Below are positions 60,430-64,000 of a stretch of 64,000 nt of DNA, piece by piece. The notes beneath the pieces are model-generated. The model ran no database searches. It was given only the letters and a program-made list of their open reading frames with translations, and was not told where the DNA came from. This DNA is from Perkinsus olseni (lineage: Eukaryota; Perkinsozoa; Perkinsida; Perkinsidae). The position numbers and the translations under genes are program-made. Positions within the stretch are counted from its first letter, which is position 1, and each line of letters opens with the position of its first letter. The stretch is taken from positions 124,001 to 188,000 of the forward strand of contig JABANP010000046.1 in assembly GCA_013115135.1 (NCBI GenBank), read 5' to 3'.

Positions 60430-63400
60430 CGCTCCGCTATAAGCCGCCAGCCTACCATCGGACAGAGTGCCAACAAACTGGCGCATTTTGAGACGTATTT
60501 CGTTCCACTCATCCTTGGGGACTGAGCCGTCGATAAGGCCAGCACCGGCCATCACGTGCACCTGAGTTCACCGGATAACACCACCATCGAAGCCTGGGAC
60601 GATATGGTCGTCCACCATTCATAGTACTGACTAGCAGAGTGAGGACTACGAGCAGGATATCCTCTATTCAAGGAGCAGGAGCTCATTACCTTGGACCCGT
60701 GACGACGCTCGACCAGAGCACTTCTTAGAGACACCGCCAGCTCCCCTCCTCCAGATGACACCACCCCACACGGTGCGGCAAAGAATCCTGCACGCATGCA
60801 CACATGATACTACCGCGCCCCCAACCCGAGCTGCTGACCTCGATCGAAAGGCTCTCTCGCCCTTATGAAAGTCATGCCGTCCTTTAGAGGCTTGCCACCC
60901 ACTGCGGGCGTCGGGTGCAGATCTCGTACCAACCATTCCGACAACATCGTGACCATTGTGCAAGGGCATCTCGTCATCTGATCACAACCATACCATACAT
61001 CCACCGCATGTAGGAAAGGGTCCTCAAAGACAGCCTTTTCCCACGATAGGCGTCGACGTGCAATATGATGACCCTCACGATCTTCAGACTCCCACGGTCC
61101 ATCTCACCTCGACAAAAGCGTAACACTGCCGAAAGCTCACCAATGCCGCGCGGAAAATTCATCGACGCGCTGTGAGTTAGCCTAGGCAATAAGGAAGCGC
61201 AGCTCTTCCCCAGCTGCTCACCATCCGTTGTGCTGAGGGTTTCCTGCTGGTCAGACAGGTCCACCGTCGCCTCCAGCATCTGCTTGCAGTGGACCAACTC
61301 CTTCAATCTCAGAAGGTTCACCCCACTCACATGCACCTGCCGGAACCAATATCCCCGATGAGGTTCCACTGTATGCGTTGAGAAATCGCAAGTGAGCAAG
61401 AGTTGATCAAGTATCCCCTATCGTTCACAGAGGACGCCCTCGTCCACCTCCTACATCGTGCGCTCTTCGAGTTAGGATTTCCCGGATATATTTAGTGACC
61501 GTACTGTGCTCAGTGGTCCGCTTGAGGTCAGCCTGAGAAGAAGATCCCAAGCATACGCACAGGAAAGATTCAAAACAGAGGAGGCAAGCCCGATGGTCCA
61601 CTGCCACCAAGCCGTCAGAAAGGATACAGCCACTCACCCACCCTTACCTCATCATTGGTAGTGATCTCCGAGGGCTTCCACGTGCCAGCCACAGCCTCCG
61701 TCTCGATGTGACCGCCTCTTACACGGCACAGCCTCTCAGGAGTGATGCACACGAACGCACTCTCGCCACGAGGCGGCTCGATGTAGATAGTCTGTCAAGA
61801 GTAATGAAAGTTTAATATTAAGGAATTGCAAGATTGCAAGATTCCCCTCAAACGTGGAGCATCATAAGGCCCAGCGAGACCCCCTCCCCATTCGAACTCA
61901 GTGGAGACGAGTAGTCCCGAAGAGCACCCCAAGTGCACACATGATAGAAAACTCGAAAATCAAAAAAGTCGAAAAATTTCCGACAAAATTTCTGATGGAG
62001 ACATGATGATGCTGCGGATAACGCAGTGACAGGCGTTACTATAATACCTTCGTCGTTGCGAAAAAAACCAGAAGATTGTGAAAAAGTGAAAAGATTCACG
62101 AGTTTCAGAGATTCCCGAGACGCCTTATTACATAGCGTTTGGTGTCTGGTACCGCCTCCACGACTGTGATGAGCCAATCAATGGGGTCCATCGGGCAGCC
62201 ACTGTCTTTAAAACTCAGTGTGGAACGGAGGGAAATGACCTAGGGAGAAGCCGCTGAACAGGAGGTGGCGCGATAGGATAGATCAACCTACAACTTTGTC
62301 TAGAGAGCCATTGCGGAATTTAGAAATTGCAGTATTAACTGTATCAGTGTACCTGAGACCGGCAGATTGGCGTAGTGGAGTGAGCTGACGGCAGCGGCCC
62401 CGAGATTGCTAAATCATCCAGCCCGGGTTCAATACGCAGTCAAGACACCCTAGCACTACTACTCTTCAAGTGTGTTAGCCGGTATTATATCAGACGCTAG
62501 TGGAGGGCAGAGGGGCGGGGCCGATAGTGAGATCGCTGAGCCTGCATGGCCACTTGAAGGAGGCTATCGTGGAGAGAGCTGAAGGTGAAGGACCATGAGC
62601 ATCCAGTACATCCTCACACACCCGAATCAACGTGTATTGAGCTAGGCCAAAACAAGCTTTCAAAAAGGGCATTCGTAGAGCATTACCAGCGGCCCATAAA
62701 ATCACTGGCAACCGGATAGTTAATCAAGCCATCGAGTACCGAGTACCACCAATCCCTCCTCTCCCTAATACTACCATCGTCAGCTTCCCCCATAACCAGC
62801 TTTCCCGTGCAACTGTCATATAGCAGATTCACCGAGACTGTGTAAGTGGTATCGGGGAATACACCCGATGATGCCACTTCGAGCCGAGGCAGTACCCAAT
62901 ACCTAGTCGATTACAATAGCCTTACCACGGACTCCCAAAGGCTAGATATTACTCTTGGGAGGGGTCGCGGAAGAAGTCTCGCCATTCTGCCCCGACTGCC
63001 CTGTCCTCATCAAAACGACGCCCTGACGAAGGGGGACAGCGGTACAGATACTGTTAATTTCACCAAGTCCGATGAGATCAATACACGCCGCGTGACTGCG
63101 TTTGGATCGGACAACTGAGAGGCTCTGTGGAACGGACTGCTGCTTCTCACTTTACAGTCCTTCACTACAACTTTGGCGATAGAAAATCTGCATTTTATCG
63201 GGGGTTTTCGTCTCGAAGATTATCATGATACCCGTGGAAATTTCAGTTCGTCAGATGGTGGTCAGAAATGAAGGGAAAAGATACGCAGCCCACCAACCAA
63301 CCTCCAATGTAGTGAACTCTATCATCAGTGCCACTCAGTAGCATAGCGTCCAGAGAAGAGGCTACATGGGCCTGGCCCCACCCGCCTAGGGCAAACGAGC

Positions 63401-63600
63401 CGTCGCGCGCCACGAAAAGGGAACCTGGAGGGAAGGGAGAGTGGAGTAAGGGAAGGAGATGGACGCTTACGTGACTCCCTGCCGAAGCCTTGGAATCTTA
63501 GGAGCCTCAGGAGAAGCTTGGGCAGATGGTCGGCACTTTCCACAGGCAAAACAGTGGGGCACTCGATTCGAAGCACTCCTGAGAGGTATCTTACTATCAT
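60430..63600 (-). CDS. menF: MenF/isochorismate synthase domain (PHYLLO-like N-terminus)
   Basis: Converts chorismate to isochorismate. The first exon is 63471-63600 (YLSGVLRIECPTVLPVESAD). After a 46-nt GT-AG intron (63425-63470) the next exon reads SLFVARDGSFALGGWGQAH. The middle part is less clear. Then come FVCITPERLCRVRGGHIETE followed by AVAGT (61790-61650), the helix RTTEHSTVTKYIREIL (61530), LKELVHCKQMLEATVDLSD (61310), LHPTPAVGGKPL (60930), EPFDRG, FFAAPCGVVSSGGGELAVSL (60785) and AGAGLIDGSVPKDEWNEI (60540). These match the C-terminal chorismate-binding domain in order. A stop at 60423-60425 can be removed by an intron whose acceptor precedes [13 protein letters not shown], fusing MenF to MenD as in plant and algal PHYLLO. 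Confidence 0.87.
62366..62447 (+). other. Weak tRNA-like sequence
   Basis: GATTGGCGTAGTGGAGTGAG followed about 35 bp later by CCCGGGTTCAATACGCAGTC resembles a D arm and a T arm, but the T stem is mismatched and no acceptor stem forms. It lies within the MenF gene span, on the opposite strand. Probably a fragment. Confidence 0.25.
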
Positions 63601-63963
63601 GCTGGCATCATACGGGTTAACCTACGACTTACTAGCATGAGTTTCGGATACTTTCGGTGACGAGGACTGGCCATAGTGCGATATCGCATCCATGACGTGG
63701 AGGCAGGCGACCTAAAGACACCCCATAGGGCAACAGAGCGACTACCCGGTTGAGAGAAGTACCTCCGGAGAAGGGCAGAAGGGGAGGGTCAGGTGGGGGT
63801 CTACAACGTCCGAGCCCCCAAGGGCGGGAGGCGATGTGCTGCAGTCCGACTGACAGTAGGGCATGCCTAGGAACTGGAAACTGCTGCTCAGTAAGGCGGA
63901 AAATTCTCTGCGGGTCACTCTGGGGATGTTTCGTCTGTCATGATAGAATTTCGAGAACACCCT

Positions 63964-64000
63964 GACCGCGGATCGAACCCGGGACCTTTTGAATGACAGC
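63964..64000 (-). tRNA. Partial tRNA-like 3' half at the window edge
   Basis: The minus strand reads AAAAGGTCCCGGGTTCGATC then CGCGGTCAGG: variable region and T arm of a class I tRNA (one T-stem mismatch). The anticodon and 5' half lie beyond the window, so isotype and integrity cannot be judged. Related in its T arm to 27872-27945. Confidence 0.45.

Overview
This is an intron-rich nuclear segment of a protist, most likely a perkinsid alveolate (Perkinsus or a close relative). The pointers are: many short GT-AG introns (about 39-60 nt), a uracil phosphoribosyltransferase (UPRT) with apicomplexan-like N- and C-termini, a PA28 proteasome activator, a dinoflagellate-style RRM-like exon, and a menF-menD-menH cluster of the algal PHYLLO type. 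The genus is an inference; no rRNA or spliced leader was seen.

1-24.6 kb is an amplified composite island. Three arrays of ~805-813 bp units carry alternating tRNA-Ser(GCT) and tRNA-Ser(AGA) genes, all on the minus strand: 17 full-length copies, two 3' halves and one relic. Between the arrays lie three copies (A, B, C) of a block holding, on the minus strand, the first half of an EamA/DMT transporter and an eight-exon UPRT. A fourth, more divergent copy (D) follows and has a much more complete transporter. UPRT-A and UPRT-C splice to intact 243-residue frames. UPRT-B lost exons 4-8. UPRT-D has a one-base frameshift. DMT-A, -B and -C all stop after the same exon; only DMT-D has the second half.

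25-31 kb: a Rieske-type AIF (AIFM3-like) flavoprotein and an RRM-like gene on the plus strand. 31.6-37.5 kb: a CstF-77/RNA14-like HAT-repeat gene followed by Q-rich coding sequence. 38.1-39.9 kb: a cationic amino-acid transporter (minus) with two apparent frame breaks. 41-47.7 kb: three tandem PA28 paralogues. 48-49.6 kb: QSOX (thioredoxin plus Erv/ALR). 49.8-53.2 kb: EXO1, with tRNA-like sequences in two introns. 53.2-55.8 kb: no recognised protein gene, but two further tRNA-like loci. 55.8-63.6 kb: menH, menD and menF domains on the minus strand, probably at least partly one fused gene, with no menC seen.

The tRNA-Ser/UPRT/DMT island links tRNA dosage, uracil salvage (uracil + PRPP to UMP) and a metabolite carrier in one repeatedly duplicated and rearranged locus. 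The rest is ordinary housekeeping sequence. Short dispersed motifs and tRNA-like fragments recur through it, several of them inside introns.
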